Below are positions 16,913 to 26,217 of a stretch of DNA of 64,000 bases, piece by piece. Position 1 is the stretch's first letter. Every line of letters starts with the position of its first letter. Under the pieces are notes generated by a model that was not told the origin of the DNA, did no database searches, and saw only the letters and a list, made by a program, of their open reading frames with translations. This DNA comes from Bacteroidota bacterium (GTDB lineage Bacteria > Bacteroidota > Bacteroidia > Chitinophagales > Chitinophagaceae). The position numbers and the translations under genes are program-made. The DNA is taken from NCBI GenBank assembly GCA_016868895.1, contig VGFK01000003.1:248001-312000 (forward strand). Direction: 5' to 3'.

Positions 16913-19047
16913 CAGGACACTTTTTTAAAGAAGAGTCGAACTGAATTCGCAGCCAGCACCACATCGCTGAGTCCCATCACCAGTGCACCAAACGTAGGCG
17001 TCAGGAATCCAAAAGCCGCGACGGGTATGGCGATGATGTTGTAGAAAAATGCCCAGAATAAATTTTCTTTGATGGTGATGAAGGTCGCTTTTCCTAGTCC
17101 CAAAGCAGTCGTCAGTTTTTTCAAACCGGAACTCATCAGTACGACTTGTGCACTTTGAATGGCCAGCTGCGAAGCTTCGCTCAATGAAATACCGATTGTA
17201 GCCTTGGCCAGAGCTGGAGCATCATTAATGCCGTCGCCGACCATGGCCGTAGGAGCGCTTGCGCTCAGGTTGGCAATTTTTTCTAATTTTTGCTCGGGAC
17301 TTTGTTCCGCAATGACTTCGTCAATGCCCAAGGTACGCGAGAGCTTATCGCATTTTTCCTGACGATCACCGCTGAGCAGAATGGTTTTCAGTCCTTTTGC
17401 TTTGAGGGCGTTGATCACACCGGCTGCCTCGGGACGAATTTCATCTTCTACATCAATCCATCCGATGAGTTGTTCGTTCTTGAGCAAGTAAACATTATGA
17501 TGGTGCTCGTTTGTTTTTCCATTCACCAGTTTGAACGATCCTGCCCAGTATGCGTTGCCTTCCTGATCCACGCCGTTCATGCCAATTCCCTTGACCTCTT
17601 CAATTGTTTTCCACCGGATCTCTTCTTTGGTTTTGAAACTGCTGGCGATGCATTGTGCAATGGGGTGATTGGAATATTTTTCCAATGAATACACGATACG
17701 CTTCCATTCATCTTCGGGTGTATCCAGGATATTGTATTCAGAAAGTTTGAATGCTCCTGTAGTGAGTGTTCCTGTTTTATCAAAAACGATTTGACGGATG
17801 TGCTTGAAGTTTTCAAGGCTGGTTGCGTTTCTAAAAAGGATGCCATTGCATGCAGCTCTTCCGAGTCCCACTGCTATGGCGGCCGGCGTTGCCAGTCCCA
17901 TTGCACAAGGGCAGGCAATCACCAAAACGGCGATGCTGCGCATGAGTGCTTCTGTAAACACAGATGATACGGCCGGGTCTTTGCTCAGGAGGATGTAGTT
18001 GACAGCAAAGGTGAGCAGTGCAATGCCGACAACCAATGGGACAAAAACGGCGCTGATTTTATCGGCCAGGTCTTGAATGGGTGGTTTTTCACCCTGTGCC
18101 TGTTTCACCATGTTCAGTATTCCGGAAAGCACGGTGTCGTCGCCAACTGCTGTGACCTGCGCTTTGACGGATCCTGATTCCACAATGCTTCCTCCGATCA
18201 ATTTATCCTTGGCCAGTTTGTGCACAGGAATGCTTTCTCCCGTGAGCAAAGCTTCGTTCACATGTGCATCGCCCCATAAGATTTTACAATCGATCGGGAC
18301 CTGTTCGCCACTTCTTACCAAAATGAGATCGCCTACTTTGAGTTGTGTGTTCTCAATCGGGAAGATGACTTCCTGATGGTGTTCGTCGAAGGCGATCATG
18401 TTGGCCATGACCTTTTGTGATTTGATCAGGGATTTGAGTGCACGTTGTGTCGACTGCATCGATGCATCTTCCAGGTAGTTTCCAAAAAATACCAACGTGA
18501 TGATGGTGGCTGCAGTTTCATAGAACAGGTACTGTTCTCCTTGTCCCATCAACGTCCCCATCAGGCTGTATGCAAATGCTGCAGTTGCTCCAATAGAGAT
18601 CAAGACGTTCATGTTTGGAATGCCGTTGCGCAAGCTCTTGATTGCACTTTTTCCAAAAAAGGACATGCCCACCAGGTAAACAGGCAGGCAAAGGACCAGC
18701 TGCAACCATGGATTCATCAGCCAGTGGATGTGAATCCATCGCTCCAGCATATGCAACATCAACACGAGTGTGAAAGGAAGGCAAAACAGAAAGCGGTGGA
18801 GTTGTGTCGATAAAAAACGACGCGATGATGGAGCCACTGCACTATCGCCCACTACTTCGTATCCCAGATCGTGTATGCCTTTGATCAATTCTTTTGTAGG
18901 TGAACCTTCTTCGATGTCAAAAGAGACTTCTGCATCGATGGGATTGACGTGAATGTTCTGCATCCCCTGTTTATCCAAGTACTTGTTGATGGTCAGTGCG
19001 CAGTTTGCACAGGTCATTCCTTCCACTTTCCATTTAACGGTTTCCAT
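16912..19047 (-). CDS. copA: Copper-translocating P-type ATPase (P1B-1, CopA-like)
   Basis: This protein exports Cu(I) from the cytoplasm using ATP. The 711-residue sequence has one N-terminal heavy-metal-associated domain with GMTCANC (residues 10-16), the transmembrane CPC motif in VIACPCAMGLATP, the phosphorylation site DKTGTLT, TGES in the actuator domain (ALLTGESIPV) and the hinge GDGINDAPAL. CPC with a Cys-x-x-Cys HMA domain points to copper or silver rather than zinc. No copper regulator is adjacent. The ATG at 19047 sits 4 nt from a perfect -7 box, divergent from tsaE. Confidence 0.94.
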   Translation of the reverse strand: METVKWKVEGMTCANCALTINKYLDKQGMQNIHVNPIDAEVSFDIEEGSPTKELIKGIHDLGYEVVGDSAVAPSSRRFLSTQLHRFLFCLPFTLVLMLHMLERWIHIHWLMNPWLQLVLCLPVYLVGMSFFGKSAIKSLRNGIPNMNVLISIGATAAFAYSLMGTLMGQGEQYLFYETAATIITLVFFGNYLEDASMQSTQRALKSLIKSQKVMANMIAFDEHHQEVIFPIENTQLKVGDLILVRSGEQVPIDCKILWGDAHVNEALLTGESIPVHKLAKDKLIGGSIVESGSVKAQVTAVGDDTVLSGILNMVKQAQGEKPPIQDLADKISAVFVPLVVGIALLTFAVNYILLSKDPAVSSVFTEALMRSIAVLVIACPCAMGLATPAAIAVGLGRAACNGILFRNATSLENFKHIRQIVFDKTGTLTTGAFKLSEYNILDTPEDEWKRIVYSLEKYSNHPIAQCIASSFKTKEEIRWKTIEEVKGIGMNGVDQEGNAYWAGSFKLVNGKTNEHHHNVYLLKNEQLIGWIDVEDEIRPEAAGVINALKAKGLKTILLSGDRQEKCDKLSRTLGIDEVIAEQSPEQKLEKIANLSASAPTAMVGDGINDAPALAKATIGISLSEASQLAIQSAQVVLMSSGLKKLTTALGLGKATFITIKENLFWAFFYNIIAIPVAAFGFLTPTFGALVMGLSDVVLAANSVRLFFKKVS

Positions 19048-19051
19048 GGTG

Positions 19052-19059
19052 CAAATTTA
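19052..19059 (-). promoter_or_regulatory. -7 box TAAATTTG of copA
   Basis: This is an exact minus-strand consensus match ending 4 nt before the copA ATG. It lies 10 bp from the divergent tsaE box at 19070-19077, so RNA polymerase could not serve both at once. Confidence 0.5.
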
Positions 19060-19069
19060 CTGATTAAAT

Positions 19070-19077
19070 TATCTTCG
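19070..19077 (+). promoter_or_regulatory. -7 box TATCTTCG of tsaE
   Basis: This has one mismatch to TAnnTTTG and ends 6 nt before the tsaE ATG at 19084. Confidence 0.35.
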
Positions 19078-19083
19078 CAGGGA

Positions 19084-19518
19084 ATGACACTGCTGGATCG
19101 CATATACGAAAAGGGTGAATTGGCAGAGGTTTCAGCTGAGCTGTTGCCTCTGATTGCACCCCATCGCATTATCCTATTTTATGGTGATTTGGGTGCGGGA
19201 AAAACCACCTTGATTCGGGAGATTTGTCGGCAATTGGAGTGTGTAGACAACGTCAGCAGTCCCACATTTTCCATTATCAATACCTACCTCACCAAGCACC
19301 AGCAGCGCCTGGTGCACATGGACCTCTATCGGATCTCCGGATACGCGGAAGCCATGGACGCCGGAGTGGAAGATTACCTCTACAGCAACGATCTATGTTT
19401 CGTGGAATGGCCGGAAAAAGCCGATCAACTTTTTCCAGAAAATTGTCTTTTCATTCATGTGCAACAGGAAGGAGATGACCGCCGTCGGATCAGGGTGTTT
19501 AACCAAAAAAATGGTTAA
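19084..19518 (+). CDS. tsaE: tRNA threonylcarbamoyladenosine biosynthesis ATPase TsaE
   Basis: TsaE is the ATPase that works with TsaB and TsaD to place the threonylcarbamoyl group on A37 of ANN-decoding tRNAs. The 144-residue protein has Walker A in LFYGDLGAGKTTLIRE and the family motif VSSPTFSIINTY, followed by the Walker B-like LVHMDLYRI and CFVEWPEKA. I chose the ATG at 19084; longer in-frame readings run antisense through copA. ald follows 20 bp later and the nucleotidyltransferase 11 bp after that, so the three form a likely operon. Confidence 0.95.
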   Translation: MTLLDRIYEKGELAEVSAELLPLIAPHRIILFYGDLGAGKTTLIREICRQLECVDNVSSPTFSIINTYLTKHQQRLVHMDLYRISGYAEAMDAGVEDYLYSNDLCFVEWPEKADQLFPENCLFIHVQQEGDDRRRIRVFNQKNG

Positions 19519-19526
19519 CTTGTCAT

Positions 19527-19534
19527 TCGATTTG
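19527..19534 (+). promoter_or_regulatory. Possible -7 box TCGATTTG of ald
   Basis: This has one mismatch to TAnnTTTG and ends 4 nt before the ald ATG at 19539, so an internal leaderless start is possible. Confidence 0.2.
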
Positions 19535-19538
19535 CATT

Positions 19539-20753
19539 ATGGCCCAGCGTAAACCATTCATCAGCACAGGGCTCAGCTATGAGCCATTGGAAGAGACCCT
19601 TGATGTGCGGCCTTCCTCCTCCTCGTTGCGAATCGGTATTCCCAAGGAAACAGCCTTTCAGGAAAATAGAATCGCCCTGACCCCCGATGCGGTGGGAGTA
19701 CTCACAAACAACGGCCATGCAGTTGCTGTAGAGCAAAAAGCAGGGGAGGGAGCTCATTTCCTGGACAACGACTACGCCGAAGCGGGAGCGGAAATTGTTG
19801 CCGACAAAAAAGAGTTGTTCAAAAACGATATCATTATTAAATCTGCCCCGGTATCCGAAGAAGAACTGCCGTTGCTTTCGGTGGGACAAACCATCATATC
19901 CCCCATCCATCTTCCGGTGATGAAGACCCATATCCTGGAAAAAATGATGGAAAAAAAGATTACCGCACTTTCTTTTGAAAATCTCAAAGATGAATCCGGC
20001 AACAACCCCATCGTTCGAAGCATGAGCGAAATCGCGGGCAGCGCGGTGATGTTGATTGCGGGGCAGTACCTGGGAAGCTCCAACAATGGAAGAGGTGTTT
20101 TGCTCGGTGGCATCTCTGGAATTCCGCCGACTAAAGTCGTCATCATTGGTGCAGGCATTGTAGGCGAATATGCTGCGCGTACAGCTTTGGCCATGGGGGC
20201 CAGCGTCAAGATTTTTGATAACAACATTTACAAACTCAAGCGGCTCCAAAATAATATGGGAGTAAGGCTATGGACTTCTGCGCTGGAGCTCAAGATCCTT
20301 TCCAAACAACTAAAGACCTGTGATGTGGCCGTGGGTGCACTTACCTCCAGCGGCGGTCGAACCCCGGTGGTGGTGACGGAAGAAATGGTTTCGATGATGC
20401 GACCGGGCAGTGTGATTGTGGATGTCAGCATCGATCGTGGAGGGTGTTTTGAAACCTCAGAAGTTACCTCCCATCAACGGCCGGTTATCAACAAATACGG
20501 CGTCATTCATTATGGCGTTCCCAATATCCCTTCTGGATTTGCTCGTACAGCTTCTCAGGCGATCAGCAATGTGCTCATGCCTCTGCTGATGAAGGTTGGA
20601 GACGAAGGAGGCATTGAACAACTGGTGTGGCAACAGCTGAATATCCGCAATGGTATTTACCTGTTCAAAGGCTCGCTCACCAATTTTCATTTGAGCCAAC
20701 GGTTCAATTTAAAATTCACCGACCTCAATCTGCTGATTGCCAGTCAGCGCTAA
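19539..20753 (+). CDS. ald: Alanine dehydrogenase (AlaDH/PNT family)
   Basis: This enzyme interconverts L-alanine with pyruvate and ammonia using NAD. The 404-residue protein belongs to the AlaDH/PNT family: the substrate-binding N-terminus IGIPKETAFQENRIALTPD, a Rossmann motif VVIIGAGIVGEYAARTA, and the C-terminal GGCFETSEVTSH and GVPNIPSGFARTAS segments. It has a 30-residue N-terminal extension before the core, as in other Bacteroidota members, and the last motif differs from the classical VPNMPGAVPRTST, so a different amino acid or regulatory role cannot be excluded. It lies between tsaE and a nucleotidyltransferase. Confidence 0.83.
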   Translation: MAQRKPFISTGLSYEPLEETLDVRPSSSSLRIGIPKETAFQENRIALTPDAVGVLTNNGHAVAVEQKAGEGAHFLDNDYAEAGAEIVADKKELFKNDIIIKSAPVSEEELPLLSVGQTIISPIHLPVMKTHILEKMMEKKITALSFENLKDESGNNPIVRSMSEIAGSAVMLIAGQYLGSSNNGRGVLLGGISGIPPTKVVIIGAGIVGEYAARTALAMGASVKIFDNNIYKLKRLQNNMGVRLWTSALELKILSKQLKTCDVAVGALTSSGGRTPVVVTEEMVSMMRPGSVIVDVSIDRGGCFETSEVTSHQRPVINKYGVIHYGVPNIPSGFARTASQAISNVLMPLLMKVGDEGGIEQLVWQQLNIRNGIYLFKGSLTNFHLSQRFNLKFTDLNLLIASQR

Positions 20754-20764
20754 ACAGTTCACGA

Positions 20765-21757
20765 ATGAAAGCAATCATCCCTGTAGCAGGGGCGGGAACG
20801 AAACTCAGGCCGCATACTTATACCCAGCCCAAAGCGTTGATCCCCTTAGCAGGAAAAACTGTGTTGAGCATCATCATGGATCAACTCATTGAAGCAGGTG
20901 TAAACCAAATGGTGTTGGTGGTAGGGTATCTGGGCGATAAGATTACGGACTATGCCAAAAGTCATTATCCCGATCTGGAAATTACCATCATTCATCAAAA
21001 TGAGCGGAAAGGACTGGGCCATGCTGTCTACCTCTGCAAAGAATGGGTCAATAACGATGAAGTGATCATTGCATTGGGAGATACCATTTGCGAATATCCA
21101 GTCGTCGAAATGGTAAAACAGGAGGGATCGGTGTTGTGCGTAAAAAAGGTAGATGACCCGCGTGATTTTGGAGTAGCGGAAACGGATGAAGCGGGAATGG
21201 TCACCAAGCTGGTGGAAAAGCCTCACATCCCAAAGACCAACAATGCACTGGTGGGCATTTACAAGATCGCAGAGACGTCTCAGCTGTTTGATTGCCTGGA
21301 ACAACTCTTGCAGGCAGTACCCAAGATGGATGGAGAGTGTGGACTCACATCGGCACTGGATTGCATGGTGCACGGTGGAACCCGGTTCACCACGATGAAG
21401 GTTTCCAATTGGTTCGACTGCGGCAAAATGGAAACGTTGCTGGAAAGCAATGCGACCTTATTGAAAAAATGGGGCGGGAATGGTTCCGATCAGCACAATT
21501 TTGAAAACACCATCATCATTCCGCCCGTCAGCGTTGCCCCTGGGTGCACCATCCAGCATGCCATTATTGGTCCCAATGTCACCATCGGTGAAAAGACCAT
21601 CATCGATTATTCCGTTGTGAAAAATTCCATCATCGGTTCTTTCTCCAAACTCTATGATGTGGTGTTGCACGATTCACTGATCGGATCCGATACCGTGATC
21701 AAAGGCGAAACGCGTACGCTCAATATTGGCGACAATACCGAAATAGATCTGGGCTAG
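20765..21757 (+). CDS. Sugar-phosphate nucleotidyltransferase with left-handed beta-helix tail
   Basis: This is a protein of 330 residues that transfers a nucleotidyl group to a sugar 1-phosphate. The signature GAGTKLRPHTYTQPKAL at residues 8-24 is the nucleotide-binding loop of the RmlA/GlmU-type family, followed by LVVGYLGDKI and later WFDCGK. The last 80 residues contain hexapeptide-repeat features (IHPP-like, VTIGEKTIIDYSVV). The specific sugar and nucleotide are not determinable; glucose-1-phosphate thymidylyl- or uridylyltransferase are the closest known activities. The start is the ATG at 20765, 11 bp after ald. It is convergent with fumC, separated by a single base. Confidence 0.86.
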   Translation: MKAIIPVAGAGTKLRPHTYTQPKALIPLAGKTVLSIIMDQLIEAGVNQMVLVVGYLGDKITDYAKSHYPDLEITIIHQNERKGLGHAVYLCKEWVNNDEVIIALGDTICEYPVVEMVKQEGSVLCVKKVDDPRDFGVAETDEAGMVTKLVEKPHIPKTNNALVGIYKIAETSQLFDCLEQLLQAVPKMDGECGLTSALDCMVHGGTRFTTMKVSNWFDCGKMETLLESNATLLKKWGGNGSDQHNFENTIIIPPVSVAPGCTIQHAIIGPNVTIGEKTIIDYSVVKNSIIGSFSKLYDVVLHDSLIGSDTVIKGETRTLNIGDNTEIDLG

Positions 21758-21758
21758 A

Positions 21759-23159
21759 TCATTTGATCTTTCCTACCATGTCTCCCGGTACTACCCACGC
21801 ATCAAATTCTTCCTCACTGAGGTAGCCCAGTTGGACCGCCATCTCTTTGAGTGTTGTACCCTCTCGGTGCGCTTTTTGTGCTATCTCCGCAGCTTTGTAA
21901 TAGCCAATCTTGGTATTCAGTGCCGTGACCAGCATGAGCGAATTGTTCAGGTGTTTGTCGATGTTGTCGTACAGGGGTTCAATCCCGACAGCACATTTAT
22001 CATTGAAGCTGACACATCCATCTCCGATCAATCGAGCACTGTGTAGAAAATTATAGATCATCATGGGTTTGAACACATTCAGTTCAAAATGACCGTTGGC
22101 ACCTCCCACATTGATGGCCACATCGTTCCCCAAGACCTGTGCTGCTATCATGGTCAATGCTTCGCATTGGGTGGGATTGACTTTTCCCGGCATGATGGAA
22201 GATCCGGGTTCATTGTCGGGAATAAAAATTTCACCAATTCCACTGCGTGGTCCGGACGATAACATACGAATGTCGTTTGCAATTTTCATCAGGCTTACGG
22301 CAACGGTTTTCAATGCACCGTGTGCTTCTACAATCGCATCGTGTGCAGCCAATGCTTCAAATTTATTTTCTGCGGTGATGAAGGGATACCCCGTAAGCGA
22401 AGCGATGTGATGGGCTACCCGCTCTGCATATCCTTCCGGCGTATTGATGCCGGTGCCAACGGCGGTACCGCCTAAGGCAAGTTCGGCAAGGTGGGAGAGG
22501 GTATGGCGAATGGCTTTTATTCCATGATCCAGCTGCGAAACATATCCGCTGAATTCTTGACCTAGGGTCAGGGGAGTGGCGTCCATGAAATGCGTTCTTC
22601 CAATTTTCACCACGTGCATGAATGCTGCACTTTTTTTGGCCAGCGTGTTGCGCAGCAGTTCAATGCCGGGAAGAGTCGTTTCCATCAGCATCTTGTACGC
22701 AGCAATGTGCATGGCTGTTGGGAATGTATCATTGGAAGATTGCGATTTATTGACATCATCGTTCGGATGCAGAAATTTTTCTTTGTCGCTCAACTCACCG
22801 CCTTTCAAGACGTGTCCCCGATAGGCCACCACTTCGTTCACGTTCATGTTACTCTGCGTGCCGGATCCGGTCTGCCATACCACCAATGGAAAATATGCGT
22901 CCAGCGATCCTGAAAGAATTTCATCGCATACCTGTCCAATCAGTGCGCATTTGTCATCGGCCAACACTCCGGCATCTTTGTTTGCCAGTGCAGCCGCTTT
23001 TTTGAGGTAGGCAAATGCCCGTATGATTTCTCTAGGCATGGTATTGATGTCTTGTGCAATCTTGAAATTGTCGATGCTGCGTTGTGTTTGTGCACCGTAG
23101 TAGGCATGAATGGGCACACTCACTTCACCCATGGTGTCTTTTTCAATCCTGTATTCCAT
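21759..23159 (-). CDS. fumC: Class II fumarate hydratase
   Basis: FumC catalyses the reversible hydration of fumarate to L-malate in the TCA cycle without an iron-sulfur cluster. The protein is about 466 residues, with YYGAQTQRS near residue 20, [12 protein letters not shown], and the superfamily signature [16 protein letters not shown] chose the ATG at 23159 ([13 protein letters not shown]), matching family N-termini; a GTG at 23174 overlaps the upstream stop as GTGA and is possible. It is the last gene of the leftward gltX run. A weak 5-bp hairpin (21756-21769) straddles the convergent stops. Confidence 0.96.
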   Translation of the reverse strand: MEYRIEKDTMGEVSVPIHAYYGAQTQRSIDNFKIAQDINTMPREIIRAFAYLKKAAALANKDAGVLADDKCALIGQVCDEILSGSLDAYFPLVVWQTGSGTQSNMNVNEVVAYRGHVLKGGELSDKEKFLHPNDDVNKSQSSNDTFPTAMHIAAYKMLMETTLPGIELLRNTLAKKSAAFMHVVKIGRTHFMDATPLTLGQEFSGYVSQLDHGIKAIRHTLSHLAELALGGTAVGTGINTPEGYAERVAHHIASLTGYPFITAENKFEALAAHDAIVEAHGALKTVAVSLMKIANDIRMLSSGPRSGIGEIFIPDNEPGSSIMPGKVNPTQCEALTMIAAQVLGNDVAINVGGANGHFELNVFKPMMIYNFLHSARLIGDGCVSFNDKCAVGIEPLYDNIDKHLNNSLMLVTALNTKIGYYKAAEIAQKAHREGTTLKEMAVQLGYLSEEEFDAWVVPGDMVGKIK

Positions 23160-23170
23160 ATGTTCTGTTT

Positions 23171-23941
23171 TCACTTGAATTGTGGTTTTCTCTTTTCCAG
23201 AAATGCCGTTGTTCCTTCCAGCATATCATCCGATGCAAAAGCCGTTCCGAAACATGCCGCTTCTGTTTTCATTCCTTCTTCTACACCTACTTCTGAAGCA
23301 TTGGTTGCGGCGATGATTTGTGCAAGTGCAGTGGTGGATTTGCTGATGATGGTGCGCATTTTTGTTTCTGCGAATGTTTGCAGTTCGGATGCGGGGCACA
23401 CATGATTGACCAATCCTATGCGCCAGGCTTCTTGTGCATCATAGCTGTCGCCGGTCATCATCCATTCCAGGGCACGTCCTTTTCCAATCAACCGGGTGAG
23501 CCGTTGCGAACCGCCGTAACCGGGAATGATGCCGAGGTTGACTTCCGGTTGACCAAACCGGGCGTTGTCCGATGCAATTCGAAAATGACAGGCCAACGCC
23601 AGTTCGCATCCGCCTCCCAACGCGTAGCCGTTCACCGCTGCAATGATGGGTTTTGGGGAACGCTCGATGGAAAAAAACAATTGTTGTCCCAGTTCTGCCA
23701 ATTCCTTTCCGATGTTCCGATCGGCTTTGACAAATGTGGAGATATCGGCTCCTGCGACAAATGCTTTTTCGCCTGCTCCGGTGATGATGCACCCTCTCAT
23801 GGACGCATCGTTGTGCAGATCGTGAAGTGCCTCTTGCAATCCCTGCAGCACGGATGCATTGAGTGCATTTAACTTATCCGGCCGATGGATGGTGATTTTC
23901 ATCCATCCTTGATTTTTTTCAATTAGAATTACTTTTTCCAT
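23171..23941 (-). CDS. Enoyl-CoA hydratase/isomerase family protein
   Basis: This is a crotonase-superfamily protein of about 256 residues, which usually hydrates trans-2-enoyl-CoA in beta-oxidation or carries out a related acyl-CoA reaction. The signature reads [24 protein letters not shown] near residue 100 onwards, with the oxyanion-hole Gly-Gly-Gly-Cys-Glu. The catalytic Glu in [15 protein letters not shown] is present. I chose the ATG at 23941 ([14 protein letters not shown]); a TTG at 23950 is less likely. It lies between a B12-binding protein and fumC in one tight leftward run. Confidence 0.92.
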   Translation of the reverse strand: MEKVILIEKNQGWMKITIHRPDKLNALNASVLQGLQEALHDLHNDASMRGCIITGAGEKAFVAGADISTFVKADRNIGKELAELGQQLFFSIERSPKPIIAAVNGYALGGGCELALACHFRIASDNARFGQPEVNLGIIPGYGGSQRLTRLIGKGRALEWMMTGDSYDAQEAWRIGLVNHVCPASELQTFAETKMRTIISKSTTALAQIIAATNASEVGVEEGMKTEAACFGTAFASDDMLEGTTAFLEKRKPQFK

Positions 23942-23950
23942 GATGAGCAA

Positions 23951-24382
23951 TTAAAAGCTTCGGTTGATTTGGGTCCATTCTCGGATATATGCAGCGATTT
24001 CCTGTGAAGGAGTACCGGGAGGAAACAATTTTCCGACTCCCATGGAGGAGAGTGTTGATCGGTCCTCTTCCGGAATGATGCCTCCGCCGGTGAGCAACAC
24101 ATCGTTGAGGTCTTTTTGTTTCATCAATTCAATGACGCGGGAGAATACGGTCATGTGTGCGCCGGACAAAATGCTCACCCCTATGGCGTCTACGTCTTCC
24201 TGCAGTGCAGTTTCCACCACCATTTCGGGCGTTTGACGCAGACCGGTGTAAATCACTTCCATTCCAGCATCCCGCAGGGCTGTTGCAATCACTTTTGCTC
24301 CACGGTCATGGCCATCCAGTCCCACCTTTGCGATGAGAACACGAATTGGTCGGTTACCCTGTTCAGGATGAGGCTGCATCAT
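23951..24382 (-). CDS. Stand-alone cobalamin (B12)-binding domain protein, methylmalonyl-CoA mutase small-subunit type
   Basis: This is a protein of 143 residues consisting of a single B12-binding Rossmann-like domain. The corrinoid motif DGHDRGAKV contains the histidine that coordinates cobalt (DxHxxG), followed by GVSILSGAH and [11 protein letters not shown]. It matches the C-terminal domain of methylmalonyl-CoA mutase or the separate small subunit of heteromeric acyl-CoA mutases. No catalytic TIM-barrel subunit is adjacent, so the partner must lie elsewhere. It overlaps the gltX stop by 20 bp and precedes an enoyl-CoA hydratase, which supports an acyl-CoA role. Confidence 0.88.
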   Translation of the reverse strand: MMQPHPEQGNRPIRVLIAKVGLDGHDRGAKVIATALRDAGMEVIYTGLRQTPEMVVETALQEDVDAIGVSILSGAHMTVFSRVIELMKQKDLNDVLLTGGGIIPEEDRSTLSSMGVGKLFPPGTPSQEIAAYIREWTQINRSF

Positions 24383-25904
24383 CTAATATATGGATTGCGT
24401 GGGAAATACGGGACAAAGTACTGTCTTTCTGAAGATAGTGGGCGATCAGGAAAACGGGGGGACCAAACTTGCCGCCGACAAGCATGATGCGCAAGGACAA
24501 TTGTACCTCACCCGGTTTGATGCCCAATCGTATCGCCACCTGTTTAAACGAATCTTCAATCGCCTCTGTTTTCCATTCAGCGAGTGCAGCAAGTTCGTTC
24601 GACCATTCCGTGAAAAAATTCTTCTTTCCGCTGTCCCACTTAGCACGTATGCTGTTCCAGTCGACTGAAACCGGATCACGGAAAAAATAGTCCAATTGAG
24701 GAATGAAATCCATTAGCGTCTGACATCGCTCCTTCACCAGTCCAATGAGTGGCGTGATGGCTTCTTGTGTAACCTGTATACCTTGCTGTTTCATCCGTTC
24801 GCACACCTGCGGCGCCAGTTCTTCGTCGCGTTTGCGCTTGATCCATTCTTGGTTGAACCACTTGGCTTTTTCAAAATCAAATCGTGCTCCGCCTTTGTGA
24901 ATGCGGTCTACCGAAAAACGCTCACAGAGTTGTGAACGATCGAATACTTCTTCGCCGGAACCATCGTTCCATCCGAGCAAGGCCAGCATGTTGATGAATG
25001 CTTCAGGCAAGAACCCCATTTCCCGGAATCCCCGCGTCAATTCCTGGGTACGTGGATCGTGCCAGTCCATTGCAAAAACCGGAAATCCCAATCGATCTCC
25101 ATCGCGTTTACTCAGCTTTCCGTGTCCATCGGGTTTTAAAATCAAAGGAAGGTGGGCCCATTGCGGCATGCTGTTCTTCCAGCCCAGGAAATCCCAGAGG
25201 AGGAGGTGGACAGGTGCGGATGGCAGCCATTCTTCCCCTCGGAAGGCATGCGAAATCTGCATCTGGTAATCGTCTACCACCACTGCCAGGTGATAGGTGG
25301 GCATGCCATCAGCCTTCAGCAATACTTTATCGTCTACTTCGTTGCTGTTGAAATGAACCTCACCCCGTATCATGTCGTGCAGCACCACCGTTTGATTGGC
25401 GGGGACATTGATCCGAATGACGTGTGGCGTTTTTTCGCTCAAGAGTCGTTCCACTTCCGATGCATCGAGTGCCAGCGAATTGCGCATGTGTGCCCGGATG
25501 GATGCATTGTATTGTGGGGAAGGATTGTTCTCCGATTTGAATCGCTCGCGCATGGCTTCCAGCTCCTCTGGAGTATCGAAGGCATAGTAGGCATGACCCT
25601 GTTGAATCAATTGTTCAGCAAAGGCCCGGTAAGTGGATTTGCGTTCGCTTTGCCGGTAGGGGCCAAAGCGACCTTCTTTATGGGGACCTTCATCGGGAGA
25701 TATGCCACACCACTCAAGGCAATCAAGAATGTAGTGTTCCGCGCCCGGTACAAATCGTGTTTGATCCGTGTCTTCGATGCGAAGCACAAAGGTTCCACCG
25801 TGATGGCGTGCAAATAAATAATTGAATAATGCTGTTCTCACACCACCCAGATGGAGTCCGCCGGTGGGACTGGGTGCAAACCGAACCCGTACTGCAGATT
25901 TCAT
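24363..25904 (-). CDS. gltX: Glutamyl-tRNA synthetase
   Basis: GluRS attaches glutamate to tRNA-Glu. The 513-residue class I enzyme shows the HIGH-type motif in [20 protein letters not shown] at its N-terminus, [10 protein letters not shown], and the KMSKS-type motif as GKLSKRDGD. It may also be non-discriminating and charge tRNA-Gln if GatCAB is used, which cannot be told from here. The ATG at 25904 is only 4 nt from a perfect -7 box. It is the first gene of a run with the B12-binding protein, enoyl-CoA hydratase and fumC. Confidence 0.97.
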   Translation of the reverse strand: MKSAVRVRFAPSPTGGLHLGGVRTALFNYLFARHHGGTFVLRIEDTDQTRFVPGAEHYILDCLEWCGISPDEGPHKEGRFGPYRQSERKSTYRAFAEQLIQQGHAYYAFDTPEELEAMRERFKSENNPSPQYNASIRAHMRNSLALDASEVERLLSEKTPHVIRINVPANQTVVLHDMIRGEVHFNSNEVDDKVLLKADGMPTYHLAVVVDDYQMQISHAFRGEEWLPSAPVHLLLWDFLGWKNSMPQWAHLPLILKPDGHGKLSKRDGDRLGFPVFAMDWHDPRTQELTRGFREMGFLPEAFINMLALLGWNDGSGEEVFDRSQLCERFSVDRIHKGGARFDFEKAKWFNQEWIKRKRDEELAPQVCERMKQQGIQVTQEAITPLIGLVKERCQTLMDFIPQLDYFFRDPVSVDWNSIRAKWDSGKKNFFTEWSNELAALAEWKTEAIEDSFKQVAIRLGIKPGEVQLSLRIMLVGGKFGPPVFLIAHYLQKDSTLSRISHAIHILDDAASS

Positions 25905-25908
25905 GATG

Positions 25909-25916
25909 CAAAGATA
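25909..25916 (-). promoter_or_regulatory. -7 box TATCTTTG of gltX
   Basis: This is an exact minus-strand consensus match ending 4 nt before the gltX ATG. Confidence 0.5.
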
Positions 25917-25944
25917 AGCAGGAATGCCGGCTAAGGGGGATAAC

Positions 25945-25979
25945 GAAAAAACCTCCGCTTAGAGAAGGGGAGGTTTTTT
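25945..25979. terminator. Perfect bidirectional intrinsic terminator
   Basis: AAAAAACCTCC (25945-25955) is exactly complementary to GGAGGTTTTTT (25969-25979) with a 13-nt loop. It has a U-tract in both orientations. On the minus strand it would end transcripts coming from aceF/CoA-binding or from a small RNA in the adjacent spacer; no plus-strand gene lies upstream. Confidence 0.8.
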
Positions 25980-26162
25980 AATCAAACAATACGTTTAGTT
26001 CGATTCGTAGGATACTGGATAGTTCGTTGGGTACGGATTAAAAACGGGCCTTTGGATTTCTGTTTAGTTTCATAGGGGTACGCAACAATAACGGTGGACC
26101 GTTTCTGGCTAGTATAAAACACGTAGTTATTCAGGCGGATTGAGTACTAGTACCCGGCAAGG

Positions 26163-26217
26163 GGGGTCAATAATTGCAGAAAATACGGTCTATAGGGGTC
26201 AGTCGACTTAAAATACG
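26163..26217. repeat. Imperfect tandem repeat of about 31 bp at the end of the CoA-binding gene
   Basis: GGGGTCA (26163-26169 and 26195-26201) followed by AAAATACG (26180-26187 and 26210-26217) occurs twice. The second copy covers the stop codon of the CoA-binding protein gene. The repeat is degenerate between the conserved words. Confidence 0.35.

Larger units (their letters stand above)
25905..26207. other. 303-bp intergenic spacer with internal repeats, possible non-coding RNA
   Basis: No plausible protein gene is seen. The spacer holds the gltX promoter box, the bidirectional terminator at 25945-25979, a short hairpin AACGG/CCGTT (26090-26103), a perfect palindrome GTACTAGTAC (26144-26153), and repeated words: GTTTAGTT (twice), ATAGGGGT (twice), and the pair GGGGTCA...AAAATACG (26163-26187 and 26195-26217). 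On the plus strand GTTGGGTAC could pair with GTACCCGGC to enclose about 115 nt. A structured RNA ending at the terminator is possible but unproven. Confidence 0.35.

Noticed and set aside
18811-18817. Slippery heptamer T-TTT-TTA in frame at copA codons 77-79, recalling the E. coli copA frameshift that yields a small copper chaperone
   Set aside because: The -1 frame stays open for about 100 codons of unrelated sequence instead of stopping at once, and I found no stimulatory structure. The heptamer is easily explained by ordinary codons.
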